Part shown: one piece after another, positions 1-6,818 of the stretch
Layout: each line of letters starts with the position of its first letter
Position numbering within the stretch: position 1 is the stretch's first letter
From: Vulcanococcus sp. SFB_649D_100_25
GTDB lineage: Bacteria; Cyanobacteriota; Cyanobacteriia; PCC-6307; Cyanobiaceae
NCBI GenBank assembly: GCA_030833825.1
Contig: JAURGL010000016.1
Location: forward strand, 1 to 17,831
Direction of reading: 5' to 3'
DNA length: 17,831 nucleotides
Translations under genes and position numbers: made by a program
Notes under the pieces: model-generated
The model's input: only the letters and a program-made list of their open reading frames with translations
Databases searched by the model: none
Told to the model about the DNA's origin: nothing

Positions 1-20
1 ATATTCGCTTCGTCTGAGCG

Positions 21-1883
21 TTAAACCGGGCAGACCTCGTTGCTCTGCGCCCGTTCAAAGGTCTCGACCAGAGACCGAAAAGTCGATCCATCGATGGTTT
101 CCTGCTCGATCAGTTGGTTAACGAGCAGATCCATCAGATCGCGCCGGGGCTGCAGCAAGGACACCGCCTGATCCAGGGCCGTGCGCGCCAGGTGCTGAAC
201 CTGCGCATCAATCCGATTCCCCGTCTTCTGAGAATGATGAGGCTCAGAGCGAAGCCAGTCGCGGCCCAGGAAAACCTCTGCACCATCCCCTTCCAGAGAT
301 AGGGGGCCCAGGGGGGAGAAGCCGTAGCGGGTCACCATCTCGCGGGCGATGCGACTGACCTGCTCCAAGTCGGAGGATGCTCCCTGGGTGATTTCGCTGG
401 GACCGAAGACCACCAGCTCGGCAGCACGCCCACCCATCGCCATCACCATCCGGGCCTCGAGATAGGCCTTGCTGATCAGCCCGGAGTCGAGGACTTCTTC
501 ATCCGGCATGGTGCGGGCAAAGCCACCAATCCCTCCGGCACGGGGCAACAAGGTCACTTTGTCCAGATCATCCGCCTGGGGAAGCAGGGTGGTGATCAAG
601 GCATGCCCGATCTCGTGATAGGCGATCAGACGCTTCTTGGCGCTGTCCTGCAAAGGTGCAGCCGTTAAGCCCATGGTGATGCGCTCCAACGCATCGCCAA
701 TGGCGAGGTCGTCGATGCTGCTGCGATCGCGCCTTGCGGTCAGGATCGCCGCTTCATTGAGGAGATTGGAGAGATCCGCTCCGGAAAAGCCGGGCGTTCG
801 GCTCGCCCAATCGGCCAGAACGACCTCTGGATCAAGCGGGCGGCTGCGGGCATGCACCGCCAGGATCTCTTCGCGGCCTTTGCGATCAGGCAGGTCGACA
901 TGGATGCGACGGTCGAAGCGTCCTGGACGCATCAGGGCCGCATCGAGAACATCAGGGCGGTTGGTGGCAGCCAGAAGGATCACCCCGGAGTTTTCAGCAA
1001 AGCCATCCATCTCCGTCAGGAGCTGGTTCAGGGTTTGCTCCCGTTCGTCGTTGCCGCCGCCGATACCAGCGCCGCGCTGCCGGCCCACCGCATCGATTTC
1101 ATCGATAAAGATGATGCAAGGGGCCTTCTCCTTCGCCTGGCGAAACAGGTCGCGGACCCGGCTGGCACCCACGCCCACGAACAGCTCAACGAACTCTGAG
1201 GCCGCCATCGAGAAGAACGGCACGCCCGCCTCTCCAGCAATGGCCTTGGCCAGGAGAGTCTTGCCGGTCCCTGGAGGGCCCACCAGCAAAACCCCCTTGG
1301 GAATCCGCGCCCCAACCGCCGTGAAGCGCTCGGGCTCCTTCAGGAAGGTGACCACCTCCTGAAGCTCCTCCTTGGCCTCCTTGATCCCGGCGACATCCTC
1401 AAAACGCACCGCCACAGCCGCCTCAGGCTCCGCCATCCGGGCCTTGCTGCGACCAAACCCCATTGCCCGGTTGGCCACCTGGGCCGAACGACGCAGCAGG
1501 AGTGCCAAGCCCCCGAACAGAAGCAGCAGGAGCAACCCGTTGGACACCAGGCTGGCTGTGGCCTGGTCCTGCCGGTCATCCCGCACCGTGAGGGGAACCC
1601 TGGCCTCCTGAGCGGTCCGCAGCAGGACCTGGTCATTGCTGAAGACCGGGACCCGGGTGCGCGCTCCATCGGCGTAGGTGACGCTGACCTCGCGATTGGC
1701 GGGGGACAGCAACAGCTCTTTGACCTTCCCGGCCCTGAGCTGGTCGAGCAACTGGCTGTAGCTGGGTTGTGGGGCACGCGCCAGCCCCAGGTCCTTGAGC
1801 AGGTTCTCTTGCTTGCTGCTCGCAGGCGGCACAGCTTGGTTCGATCCCCGGGCAGGCAGGTCAGGGGTGGCGCCGCTGCTCAC
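21..1883 (-). CDS. ftsH: ATP-dependent zinc metalloprotease FtsH
   Basis: Membrane-anchored AAA+ protease that unfolds and degrades membrane and soluble proteins; cyanobacterial FtsH complexes act in photosystem quality control among other roles. From the GTG at 1883 the protein is 620 residues. Visible parts: a soluble N-terminal region of about 110 residues, one hydrophobic helix at about 112-130, Walker A GPPGTGKT (202-209), Walker B IIFIDEID (257-264), the second region of homology with arginines 319 and 322, the zinc motif HEIGH (423-427) and the likely third zinc ligand D505. The GTG start was chosen because no other start codon lies between it and the divergent rpmF; a longer reading would run through rpmF and the kinase gene. 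The ribosome-binding site is weak. Oddly, the usual first membrane helix is not visible. Family assignment is certain. Which cyanobacterial FtsH paralogue (1-4) it represents is not settled. Confidence 0.95.
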   Translation of the reverse strand: MSSGATPDLPARGSNQAVPPASSKQENLLKDLGLARAPQPSYSQLLDQLRAGKVKELLLSPANREVSVTYADGARTRVPVFSNDQVLLRTAQEARVPLTVRDDRQDQATASLVSNGLLLLLLFGGLALLLRRSAQVANRAMGFGRSKARMAEPEAAVAVRFEDVAGIKEAKEELQEVVTFLKEPERFTAVGARIPKGVLLVGPPGTGKTLLAKAIAGEAGVPFFSMAASEFVELFVGVGASRVRDLFRQAKEKAPCIIFIDEIDAVGRQRGAGIGGGNDEREQTLNQLLTEMDGFAENSGVILLAATNRPDVLDAALMRPGRFDRRIHVDLPDRKGREEILAVHARSRPLDPEVVLADWASRTPGFSGADLSNLLNEAAILTARRDRSSIDDLAIGDALERITMGLTAAPLQDSAKKRLIAYHEIGHALITTLLPQADDLDKVTLLPRAGGIGGFARTMPDEEVLDSGLISKAYLEARMVMAMGGRAAELVVFGPSEITQGASSDLEQVSRIAREMVTRYGFSPLGPLSLEGDGAEVFLGRDWLRSEPHHSQKTGNRIDAQVQHLARTALDQAVSLLQPRRDLMDLLVNQLIEQETIDGSTFRSLVETFERAQSNEVCPV

Positions 1884-1970
1884 AGGAATCCATCGCTGGT
1901 GGGACTTTAGCGATTTGACGAAAGGAAAGTCGGCAAGGGAAGATCTTGGTTTGGCTGACGAGTAAGCGGG
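1884..1970. promoter_or_regulatory. Divergent ftsH/rpmF intergenic region
   Basis: This 87-bp gap between two back-to-back genes must hold both promoters. Towards rpmF there is a TTGACG box (1915-1920), followed by a poor AGATCT (1941-1946) at 20-bp spacing. Towards ftsH, TAAAGT (complement of 1904-1909) is a fair -10 about 20 bp before the GTG start. No clear operator was seen. The boxes are weak matches, so their exact placement is a guess. Confidence 0.35.
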
Positions 1971-2147
1971 ATGGCTGTTCCCAAGAAGAAAACCTCCAAG
2001 GGCAAGCGGAACCAGCGCCACGCCACCTGGAAAGGCAAGGCTGCCATCGCCGCCCAAAAGGCCCTCTCCATTGGCAAGGCCGTGCTGAGTGGCCGCGCTC
2101 AGGGCTTTGTGTATCCCGTTGCTGAAGAAGAAGGCGACGAAGCCTGA
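1971..2147 (+). CDS. rpmF: 50S ribosomal protein L32
   Basis: Small structural protein of the large ribosomal subunit, 58 residues. It begins MAVPKKKTSKGKRNQR, the standard L32 N-terminus (MAVPKKK followed by a basic stretch), and ends with the cyanobacterial signature GRAQGFVYPV plus a short acidic tail (EEEGDEA). It has no cysteines, so this is the zinc-independent form of L32. It is divergent from ftsH. Its last 49 bases overlap, on the opposite strand, the 3' end of the glycerate kinase gene. No strong Shine-Dalgarno is visible before the ATG. The identification is firm although the gene is short. Confidence 0.95.
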   Translation: MAVPKKKTSKGKRNQRHATWKGKAAIAAQKALSIGKAVLSGRAQGFVYPVAEEEGDEA

Positions 2148-2983
2148 TTCCTGATCCAACGCAGAACATCTGCGCCGCTGCCTTCGAACAGAGGGCGGCG
2201 GCGTGCGTTCAACACCCTGACCCAGGCGGCATCCGCCAGCAATGGGTGCTGAAACAAAGGGGGCGGCAGTGATTGCAGGCTGGCACTGACCAGTGCATCC
2301 AACTGGGCGCCACCCATCCACCCGCCTCCGCGCCGCCGCTGCTGCGCTTCGGCTTGGAAACGCCATCGCCGTGGCAGGTTCCAGGCCAGCGGCCAGAGCA
2401 TCACCAGGCGATCCAGCTCAGCCCAGAGGGGCAGATACGCCTCAAGTTCCTGGTTGCAGCGCTGCACCCAGGCCTTCTCCACAGTTCCGAGACTCGCCCC
2501 CAGAGCCGTCTCGGGGTGCAGCGCGAGTTCGAGATCCAGCTGCTCGCGGGGACGGGCACGGCACCCCACAAGCCACCCCTCGAGGAGCAGCGCATCAGCC
2601 TCGCCGCGCCAGGGGATGGAGGGGTCCCCTTGCCCGTGGAGGAGGGTCTTGTCAAAGCGGGGGAGCTCAAGCTCAGATCCGCGTCCTTGACGCCAGGCTT
2701 GGATCGGCTGCTCCAGGAGCGCAGGATCGTGGCTCGCTGGAGGCACGCGGTTGACGCCAAAAGGGTTCCCCGCCATCCGCTCCAGGCGCTTGGGGTAGGG
2801 GAGATAGGCGTCGTCAATGGAGGCAACGGCCAACGTCAGGCCCCGCTGAGCGAAGTGCTGCTGCAACTGAGCCGCCAGGGTGCTCTTCCCCGCACCGACC
2901 GGACCGTTCAAACCGATGACGGGTCTCTGTCCTGCGGAGCGCTGCTGCTGGCAAAACACCAGAAGCTGATCCTCAAGGGTCAT
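2099..2983 (-). CDS. glyK: D-glycerate 3-kinase (plant/cyanobacterial type)
   Basis: Phosphorylates D-glycerate to 3-phosphoglycerate, the last step of the photorespiratory C2 cycle, returning carbon to the Calvin cycle. The protein is 294 residues from the ATG at 2983. It shows a P-loop GPVGAGKST (27-35), then the family blocks SIDDAYLPY, GNPFGVNRVPPASHD, LLLEGWLVGCR and the C-terminal GGGWM region, matching the plant GLYK type and not bacterial GlxK/GarK. The start codon overlaps the stop of the upstream DUF565 gene as ATGA, indicating translational coupling; this decides the start over a longer in-frame reading. The final residues (serine-rich, ending GYTKP) do not look like the conserved domain and are read from the strand opposite rpmF. 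Cytosolic. Confidence 0.92.
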   Translation of the reverse strand: MTLEDQLLVFCQQQRSAGQRPVIGLNGPVGAGKSTLAAQLQQHFAQRGLTLAVASIDDAYLPYPKRLERMAGNPFGVNRVPPASHDPALLEQPIQAWRQGRGSELELPRFDKTLLHGQGDPSIPWRGEADALLLEGWLVGCRARPREQLDLELALHPETALGASLGTVEKAWVQRCNQELEAYLPLWAELDRLVMLWPLAWNLPRRWRFQAEAQQRRRGGGWMGGAQLDALVSASLQSLPPPLFQHPLLADAAWVRVLNARRRPLFEGSGADVLRWIRNQASSPSSSATGYTKP

Positions 2984-3315
2984 GAGCCGAGCTTGAAAGC
3001 CTCCAGGACCACCGCATAGACAAGACCGATGCGGAGGTTGTCGCACAGCACCCAGGCCAAGGGGACCTGATCGCTCAGCACCCGAGTGCGCACGCGGATG
3101 ACCAGCTCCAGGAGGAGCAGGAGCACCAGGACCACCAGGGGCCGCTGACCGATCTCCGCCAGCCACCAGGTGGTGACGTTCTGGCCGGCATAAAAACCGA
3201 GCAACAGGGCCAGTAATCCCGAACTCCGCCGCCGCCAGCTGCCTTGAAAGGCGCCGAAGAGGATCTGCCCACCGCGGCGCTGCAGGCGATCAAAACGGGT
3301 GGCCTGAAGGGGCAT
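2980..3315 (-). CDS. DUF565 / Ycf20-like membrane protein
   Basis: Small membrane protein of 111 residues, found in cyanobacteria and plastids (Ycf20 family). It has a basic N-terminal segment, then hydrophobic helices at about 33-45, 58-74 and 95-105, and ends with the family signature EAFKLGS. In algae and plants Ycf20-like proteins have been linked to non-photochemical quenching; that role is knowledge about relatives and is not shown here. The ATG at 3315 lies 5 bp after the stop of the upstream phosphatase gene, and the gene's own stop overlaps the kinase start (ATGA), so it sits in the middle of a tight three-gene operon. An in-frame upstream ATG would place the start inside the phosphatase gene and is less likely. 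Function in this organism is unknown. Confidence 0.8.
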   Translation of the reverse strand: MPLQATRFDRLQRRGGQILFGAFQGSWRRRSSGLLALLLGFYAGQNVTTWWLAEIGQRPLVVLVLLLLLELVIRVRTRVLSDQVPLAWVLCDNLRIGLVYAVVLEAFKLGS

Positions 3316-3320
3316 GCGGC

Positions 3321-4082
3321 TCAGGAGGGGGACAACAGTCGCTGCAGATAGGAGAGCGTGATCAACCCCTCCGGGCAAGCGGGTCCGCACAAGACGCCAC
3401 AGGGATGATCGGGCTCTCCAAGACCGTCCACTACGGCGGCGGCCCGCGCAAGGTCTTCGAGCGGTTCATGCAGGCTCGAGGCGCTGCGGGTGATCAGGAC
3501 CGCCAAACCGGCTCCGCAGGCAGCCTGCAGACCGTTGCCGGAGTCCTCAATCGCCAGGACCTCCGCAGCAGGGCGATCCAGGCGGTTCAGGGCCAGCTGA
3601 TAGGCCTCAGGGTCGGGCTTCTTGGCGCCGACGTCGTCCCCACAGATCCAGAAGCTCAGCAGCTCCGGATGATGCGGCAGCTGGCGCTCCAGCAGGGACT
3701 GGACGGCAGAGCGTCCGCTGGTGGTGACGATGCCCTGCTTCAGACCCGCCGCCGCGGCAGCCTCCATCAGCCTGCGCACCCCCGGTCGCAGGCCGATCTC
3801 CCCCTGGTCAACCAGGTCGCGGTAGTGGCGCTGCTTCGCCGCCTGCAGAGCGTCAAGGCGATCAGGACTGGGGCGATGCCCCTCCGTCTGCTCGAGGAAC
3901 GCGGCGATCCGCTCACGGCCACCACTGATCCGGAGCAGGTCCAGGTAAAGACCGACGTCCCAACGCCAGGGCAGGCCCGCCTCGCTGAAGGCCCGGTTGA
4001 ACGCCAGGCGATGGCCATCGAGTTCTGTCTCGGCCAGGGTGCCGTCCACATCCCAGAGCAGGGCGGTGGGCCGTGGCTGCAT
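3321..4082 (-). CDS. cbbY: CbbY-like HAD-superfamily phosphatase
   Basis: HAD hydrolase, subfamily IA, 253 residues. The nucleophile and acid-base aspartates are in DVDGT (D11, D13), motif II is at T120/T121 in IVTTSG, the motif III lysine at K154 or K155 in GAKKPDPEAY, and motif IV is EDSGNG (E179, D180). The helical cap with ETELDGHRLAFN and SGGRERI is the CbbY pattern. Characterised CbbY proteins dephosphorylate xylulose-1,5-bisphosphate, a misfire product of Rubisco that inhibits the enzyme. That substrate is inferred here by similarity; a phosphoglycolate phosphatase or another sugar phosphatase is possible. It is the first gene of the leftward operon with the DUF565 protein and glycerate kinase, which suits a role in repair around carbon fixation. 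Cytosolic. Confidence 0.8.
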   Translation of the reverse strand: MQPRPTALLWDVDGTLAETELDGHRLAFNRAFSEAGLPWRWDVGLYLDLLRISGGRERIAAFLEQTEGHRPSPDRLDALQAAKQRHYRDLVDQGEIGLRPGVRRLMEAAAAAGLKQGIVTTSGRSAVQSLLERQLPHHPELLSFWICGDDVGAKKPDPEAYQLALNRLDRPAAEVLAIEDSGNGLQAACGAGLAVLITRSASSLHEPLEDLARAAAVVDGLGEPDHPCGVLCGPACPEGLITLSYLQRLLSPS

Positions 4083-4118
4083 GGCGAGTGCCTGGGGAGC
4101 ACGAGGCTACGGCGATCC

Positions 4119-4146
4119 TGGACAGGGAGAACTCAGCCCACAGAAT
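4119..4146 (+). promoter_or_regulatory. Candidate recJ promoter
   Basis: TGGACA (4119-4124) and CAGAAT (4141-4146) are separated by 16 bp, a reasonable sigma70-type pair. It would start transcription near 4153, leaving a leader of about 16 nt before the TTG start of recJ. The 86-bp gap must also hold the promoter of the divergent phosphatase operon, for which no clear boxes were seen. Confidence 0.35.
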
Positions 4147-4168
4147 GGTTGTGCTTTGAAGGCCTGCG

Positions 4169-6076
4169 TTGCTCCCTGAGTCCCCTGAGCAACGGTTGAG
4201 CCAACGCTGGCAATTACCCGCTGCCGCAGAGCTGGATCCAGAGCTGACGGATCTGGGGCTGAGCGAGCCACTCCTCGCCCTGTTGCATCGCCGTGGATTC
4301 AGCACCCGAGGCGCCATCGAAGCCCTGCTGAACCCAGCGGAAGCCCCCGAAGCCAAGGCCCACTTCCCCGACCTGCCAAAGGCGGTGAAACGGCTGCAGC
4401 AGGCCTGTAAGCGCGGTGAAGACCTGGCCATCTGCGGTGATTACGACGCCGATGGCATGACCAGCACCGCCCTGTTGATCGGGGTGTTGCGGCAGCTGGG
4501 AGCTCAACCCCGCGCAGCCATTCCCAGCCGTCAGGACGATGGCTATGGACTCAATGCCGCCATGGTGGAACGACTGGCGGCCGAGGGGGTGCGGCTGCTG
4601 GTCACGGTGGACAACGGGGTCTCCGCCCGAGAAGCCCTCGAGCGCGCTGAGGCCCTTGGCCTGGAGGTGATCGTCACCGATCACCACACCCTGCCGCAGC
4701 AGATGCCACCCCTGCTGGCCCTGGTCCACCCGGCCTGCACGCCTGAGGGCTCGCCCTATCGGGGCCTGGCCGGTGTCGGGTTGGCCTTCGTGGTGGCCAG
4801 ATCCCTGGCCCAGGCCAGTCGTTCCAAGCAGGCCATGGCCATGGCCATGGACCTGTTCTGCATCGGCACCATTGCCGACATGGCCCCCCTGGAGGGGGTC
4901 AACCGACGTTGGTTGATGGATGGCCTGCCGCGCCTGAAGCACTCGACCTTGCCGGGTCTTCAGGCCCTGCAACAGGTGGCGGGGCTGGACGATGCCCCGA
5001 TCGATGCCACCACCGTGGGCTTTCAACTGGCCCCTCGCATCAATGCGGTGGGCCGCCTTGGTGACCCAACCCTGGTGGTGGAGTTGCTCACCACAGAGGA
5101 TCAGGAGCAGGCTCTAGAGCTGGCGAGGGCCTGCGAGAACCTCAACCGGCAGCGACGCGAGCTCTGCGATGCGATCGAGGCGGAGGCCCGTGCCCTGACG
5201 GACGCCGATGGGCAACAGCGCAGCCCATTTCTCCTGTTGGCCCAAGGGCATTGGCATCACGGGGTGATCGGCATCGTCGCGGCCCGCCTGGTGGAACAGT
5301 TCGGATGCCCCGTGGCCCTGCTGGCCTCTGAGGGGGATGGCCGCATGCGGGCCTCCGTCAGGGCCCCTAAAGGTTTTGCCGTCGACGCCGCCCTGCAGCA
5401 GTGCTCCGATCTGTTGGAGCGCCATGGCGGGCACCCCGCCGCCGGTGGGTTCACCGTGCGGGCTGAACAGGTCAGCGCCCTCCATGAACGACTCAATGGG
5501 CTCGCCCAGCGCTGGCGCGATGAAGCGGAGAGCCCCGGGGTGGCCCCCGAAGCGCTGCTGCGCCTCGATCAGCTGGGGCGATCCTTCTGGCAGCAGCTCC
5601 AGAGACTCGAGCCCTTCGGCATCGGCAATCCCACCCCGCTGTTCTGGAGCAGCTGCTGCACCATCAGCCAGCAACGGGAACTGCGGGGCGGACATCTGCA
5701 GCTCACCCTGCGGCAGGGGGATGCCACGGCCCGGGCAATCGCCTGGCGATGGCAGGGGGAGACCACCCTCCCGAAGGAGGTGGATGTGGCCTATCACCTG
5801 CGCCTGAACCGCTGGCAGGGAGACGAGCGCCTGCAACTGGCGGCGATCCGTCCAAGCACCCGCGACGCCCTCGTACTGCAACGCCAAAACCGCAGCTACT
5901 GGGTGGAACGCGATGGAGAGCAACTGGTGATTCGCAACGCCCAGGGCGAGGAGCTGAGGGGCCAACGGGCAGAGAACAGCACTGGAGCCCTCTGCGTGGA
6001 TCACCCCCATGGGGAGCACCCCTATGTGAAGGCGCTGGTGCTCGATGCCGCCAGGGCCCTGGGAATGGCGGCATAA
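4169..6076 (+). CDS. recJ: Single-stranded-DNA-specific exonuclease RecJ
   Basis: 5'-3' single-strand DNA exonuclease used in recombinational repair (RecF pathway), base-excision and mismatch repair; 635 residues. DHH-family motifs are present in order: CGDYDADG (about 89-96), VTVDNG (145-150) and VTDHH (169-173). In the DHHA1 domain, GGHPAAGGF lies at 420-428, followed by an OB-like C-terminal region. The TTG at 4169 is chosen because GAAGG lies 6 nt upstream and an in-frame TGA at 4157 blocks any longer reading; a second TTG at 4196 has no good ribosome-binding site. The gene is divergent from the CbbY operon. Its TAA stop lies inside the A-run of the terminator serving the opposing psb30 gene. 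All catalytic motifs look intact. Confidence 0.95.
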   Translation: MLPESPEQRLSQRWQLPAAAELDPELTDLGLSEPLLALLHRRGFSTRGAIEALLNPAEAPEAKAHFPDLPKAVKRLQQACKRGEDLAICGDYDADGMTSTALLIGVLRQLGAQPRAAIPSRQDDGYGLNAAMVERLAAEGVRLLVTVDNGVSAREALERAEALGLEVIVTDHHTLPQQMPPLLALVHPACTPEGSPYRGLAGVGLAFVVARSLAQASRSKQAMAMAMDLFCIGTIADMAPLEGVNRRWLMDGLPRLKHSTLPGLQALQQVAGLDDAPIDATTVGFQLAPRINAVGRLGDPTLVVELLTTEDQEQALELARACENLNRQRRELCDAIEAEARALTDADGQQRSPFLLLAQGHWHHGVIGIVAARLVEQFGCPVALLASEGDGRMRASVRAPKGFAVDAALQQCSDLLERHGGHPAAGGFTVRAEQVSALHERLNGLAQRWRDEAESPGVAPEALLRLDQLGRSFWQQLQRLEPFGIGNPTPLFWSSCCTISQQRELRGGHLQLTLRQGDATARAIAWRWQGETTLPKEVDVAYHLRLNRWQGDERLQLAAIRPSTRDALVLQRQNRSYWVERDGEQLVIRNAQGEELRGQRAENSTGALCVDHPHGEHPYVKALVLDAARALGMAA

Positions 6077-6104
6077 AAAAAACCCCGGAGCGATGCTCAC
6101 GGGG
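6075..6104 (-). terminator. Intrinsic terminator for psb30
   Basis: Read on the minus strand, an imperfect hairpin (CCCCG at the base pairing with CGGGG, plus an AGC/GCT inner stem and a short loop) is followed at once by eight T residues (complement of 6075-6082). This is a standard rho-independent terminator for leftward transcription, about 120 nt downstream of the psb30 stop. On the plus strand there is no T-run after the stem, so it should not terminate recJ transcripts well. Confidence 0.75.
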
Positions 6105-6166
6105 GGCTGGAGATCTCCGAAGGCGCGGAGCCCTAGCGCCCGGTTCGGCTCGGGCTCAAGCTCCGG

Positions 6167-6215
6167 TCAAACGGTTTCTCCCCCGCAACGATCTGAGTCG
6201 GAGGGGGGCGTTTGA
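6167..6215. repeat. Inverted repeat in the psb30 3' region
   Basis: TCAAACG (6167-6173) and CGTTTGA (6209-6215) are perfect 7-bp inverted arms; just inside them a C-run (6180-6184) can pair with a G-run (6203-6208). On the minus strand the structure lies just after the psb30 stop codon at 6223. It could protect the short mRNA from 3' decay or act as a first, T-less attenuating hairpin. The 6105-6222 stretch also has GAGCCC/GGGCTC arms (6128-6133, 6152-6157), so the whole 3' untranslated region can fold. Confidence 0.4.
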
Positions 6216-6222
6216 GGGGAAA

Positions 6223-6330
6223 TCAGAGCGCGCCGCGGCGGTAGAAGAGGATGAAGATCACGGCCGGGCCAACCAGGGTGATCAGGAACAGAGCAGCGAA
6301 GTTGGCGATCAGATGGAAGTCGATTCCCAT
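6223..6330 (-). CDS. psb30: Photosystem II protein Psb30 (Ycf12)
   Basis: Single-helix subunit at the periphery of the photosystem II core in the thylakoid membrane, near PsbJ, PsbK and PsbZ; it helps stabilise the complex. The gene encodes 35 residues, MGIDFHLIANF at the N-terminus and FYRRGAL at the C-terminus. It has one hydrophobic helix (about 7-29) containing the ITLVGPAVIF block, and the positively charged RRG end typical of Ycf12. The ATG at 6330 has no strong Shine-Dalgarno. The gene stands alone, leftward, with a structured 3' region and its own terminator (6075-6104). Identified by recognising the family pattern. Alternatives among tiny photosystem proteins (PsbM, PsbX, PsaM) fit less well because they lack the GPA-I-F...RRG arrangement. 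Confidence 0.85.
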   Translation of the reverse strand: MGIDFHLIANFAALFLITLVGPAVIFILFYRRGAL

Positions 6331-6411
6331 GGGAGAACGGCTCAGGAGCTGCACGTGTCCTGCCAAGACTAAAAGCAGACCTCCCGCCGGAGCCGATCGG
6401 TTGAGCGCTCC

Positions 6412-6428
6412 TGTGACGGGTTGTCACA
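6412..6428. promoter_or_regulatory. Perfect palindrome TGTGAC-N5-GTCACA
   Basis: Two perfect 6-bp arms around a 5-bp centre lie 9 bp before the start of the metal-binding-protein gene and about 80 bp upstream of psb30, in the 107-bp divergent gap. The half-site TGTGA resembles CRP-family sites, but the spacing is 5+7+5, not the 5+6+5 of classical CRP. It may be an operator for a dimeric regulator, or a small hairpin that hides the translation start. The symmetry is seen directly; the regulator is unknown. Confidence 0.45.
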
Positions 6429-6437
6429 GCCAGAACC

Positions 6438-6818
6438 ATGGCTGAAACCTTGCACTGGCGCTGCATCAGCGGCTGTGGCTCGTGCTGCCGGCTGGACCCG
6501 GGTGAGCGCAACGAGGCCCTCGATGCCCTCAGCCCGGAGCAACAGCAGCAATATCTGGAAATGGTGGGGCCCGATGGCTGGTGCATCCACTACGACACCG
6601 GATCAAGCACCTGCCGCATTTATGAGGAGCGGCCAGTGTTCTGCCGGGTGGAGAACCTGGCCCAGTTGTTTGATGTCCCGCCGGAGGAGGCCAACGCCTT
6701 CGCCATCGCCTGCTGCCGCCAGCAGATCCGCTGCGAGCACGGCGGGCGTGGCATGGTGATGAAACGTTTTGAGCAGGCCATCCGCCAGCCGTCCGACCCC
6801 GCGGAGCTCCAGCCCTGA
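6438..6818 (+). CDS. YkgJ-family cysteine-cluster (Zn/Fe-binding) protein
   Basis: Soluble protein of 126 residues with ten cysteines. The N-terminal cluster WRCISGCGSCC (C9, C13, C16, C17) is followed by GWCIHYD (C49), STCRIYEERPVFCRV (C59, C69), ACC (C92, C93) and C99. This is the YkgJ/UPF0153 'CxxCxxCC' family, predicted to chelate zinc or iron-sulfur clusters; the biochemical role is not known to me. The ATG lies 9 bp after the palindrome at 6412-6428. Its stop overlaps the start of the next gene by one base (TGATG), so it is translationally coupled to two UPF0016 metal-transporter genes. The context suggests metal handling, perhaps a chaperone or sensor, but this is inference. Confidence 0.8.
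   Translation: MAETLHWRCISGCGSCCRLDPGERNEALDALSPEQQQQYLEMVGPDGWCIHYDTGSSTCRIYEERPVFCRVENLAQLFDVPPEEANAFAIACCRQQIRCEHGGRGMVMKRFEQAIRQPSDPAELQP

Noticed and set aside
1884..2366. N-terminal extension of the ftsH reading frame
   Set aside because: It runs antisense through rpmF and into the kinase gene, is compositionally unlike an FtsH N-terminus, and a GTG at 1883 gives the normal family length.
2984..3166. Longer start for glycerate kinase
   Set aside because: The extra residues are a Gly/Ala/Pro-rich shadow of the DUF565 gene; the ATGA overlap at 2980-2983 explains the start.
5114..6100. 328-codon open frame opposite recJ
   Set aside because: Shadow of the recJ codon pattern with no recognisable motif; it overlaps the psb30 terminator.
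6412..6428. Classical CRP or NtcA binding site
   Set aside because: CRP needs a 6-bp centre between TGTGA and TCACA, and here it is 7; NtcA needs GTA-N8-TAC, which is absent. It is kept only as an unassigned palindrome.
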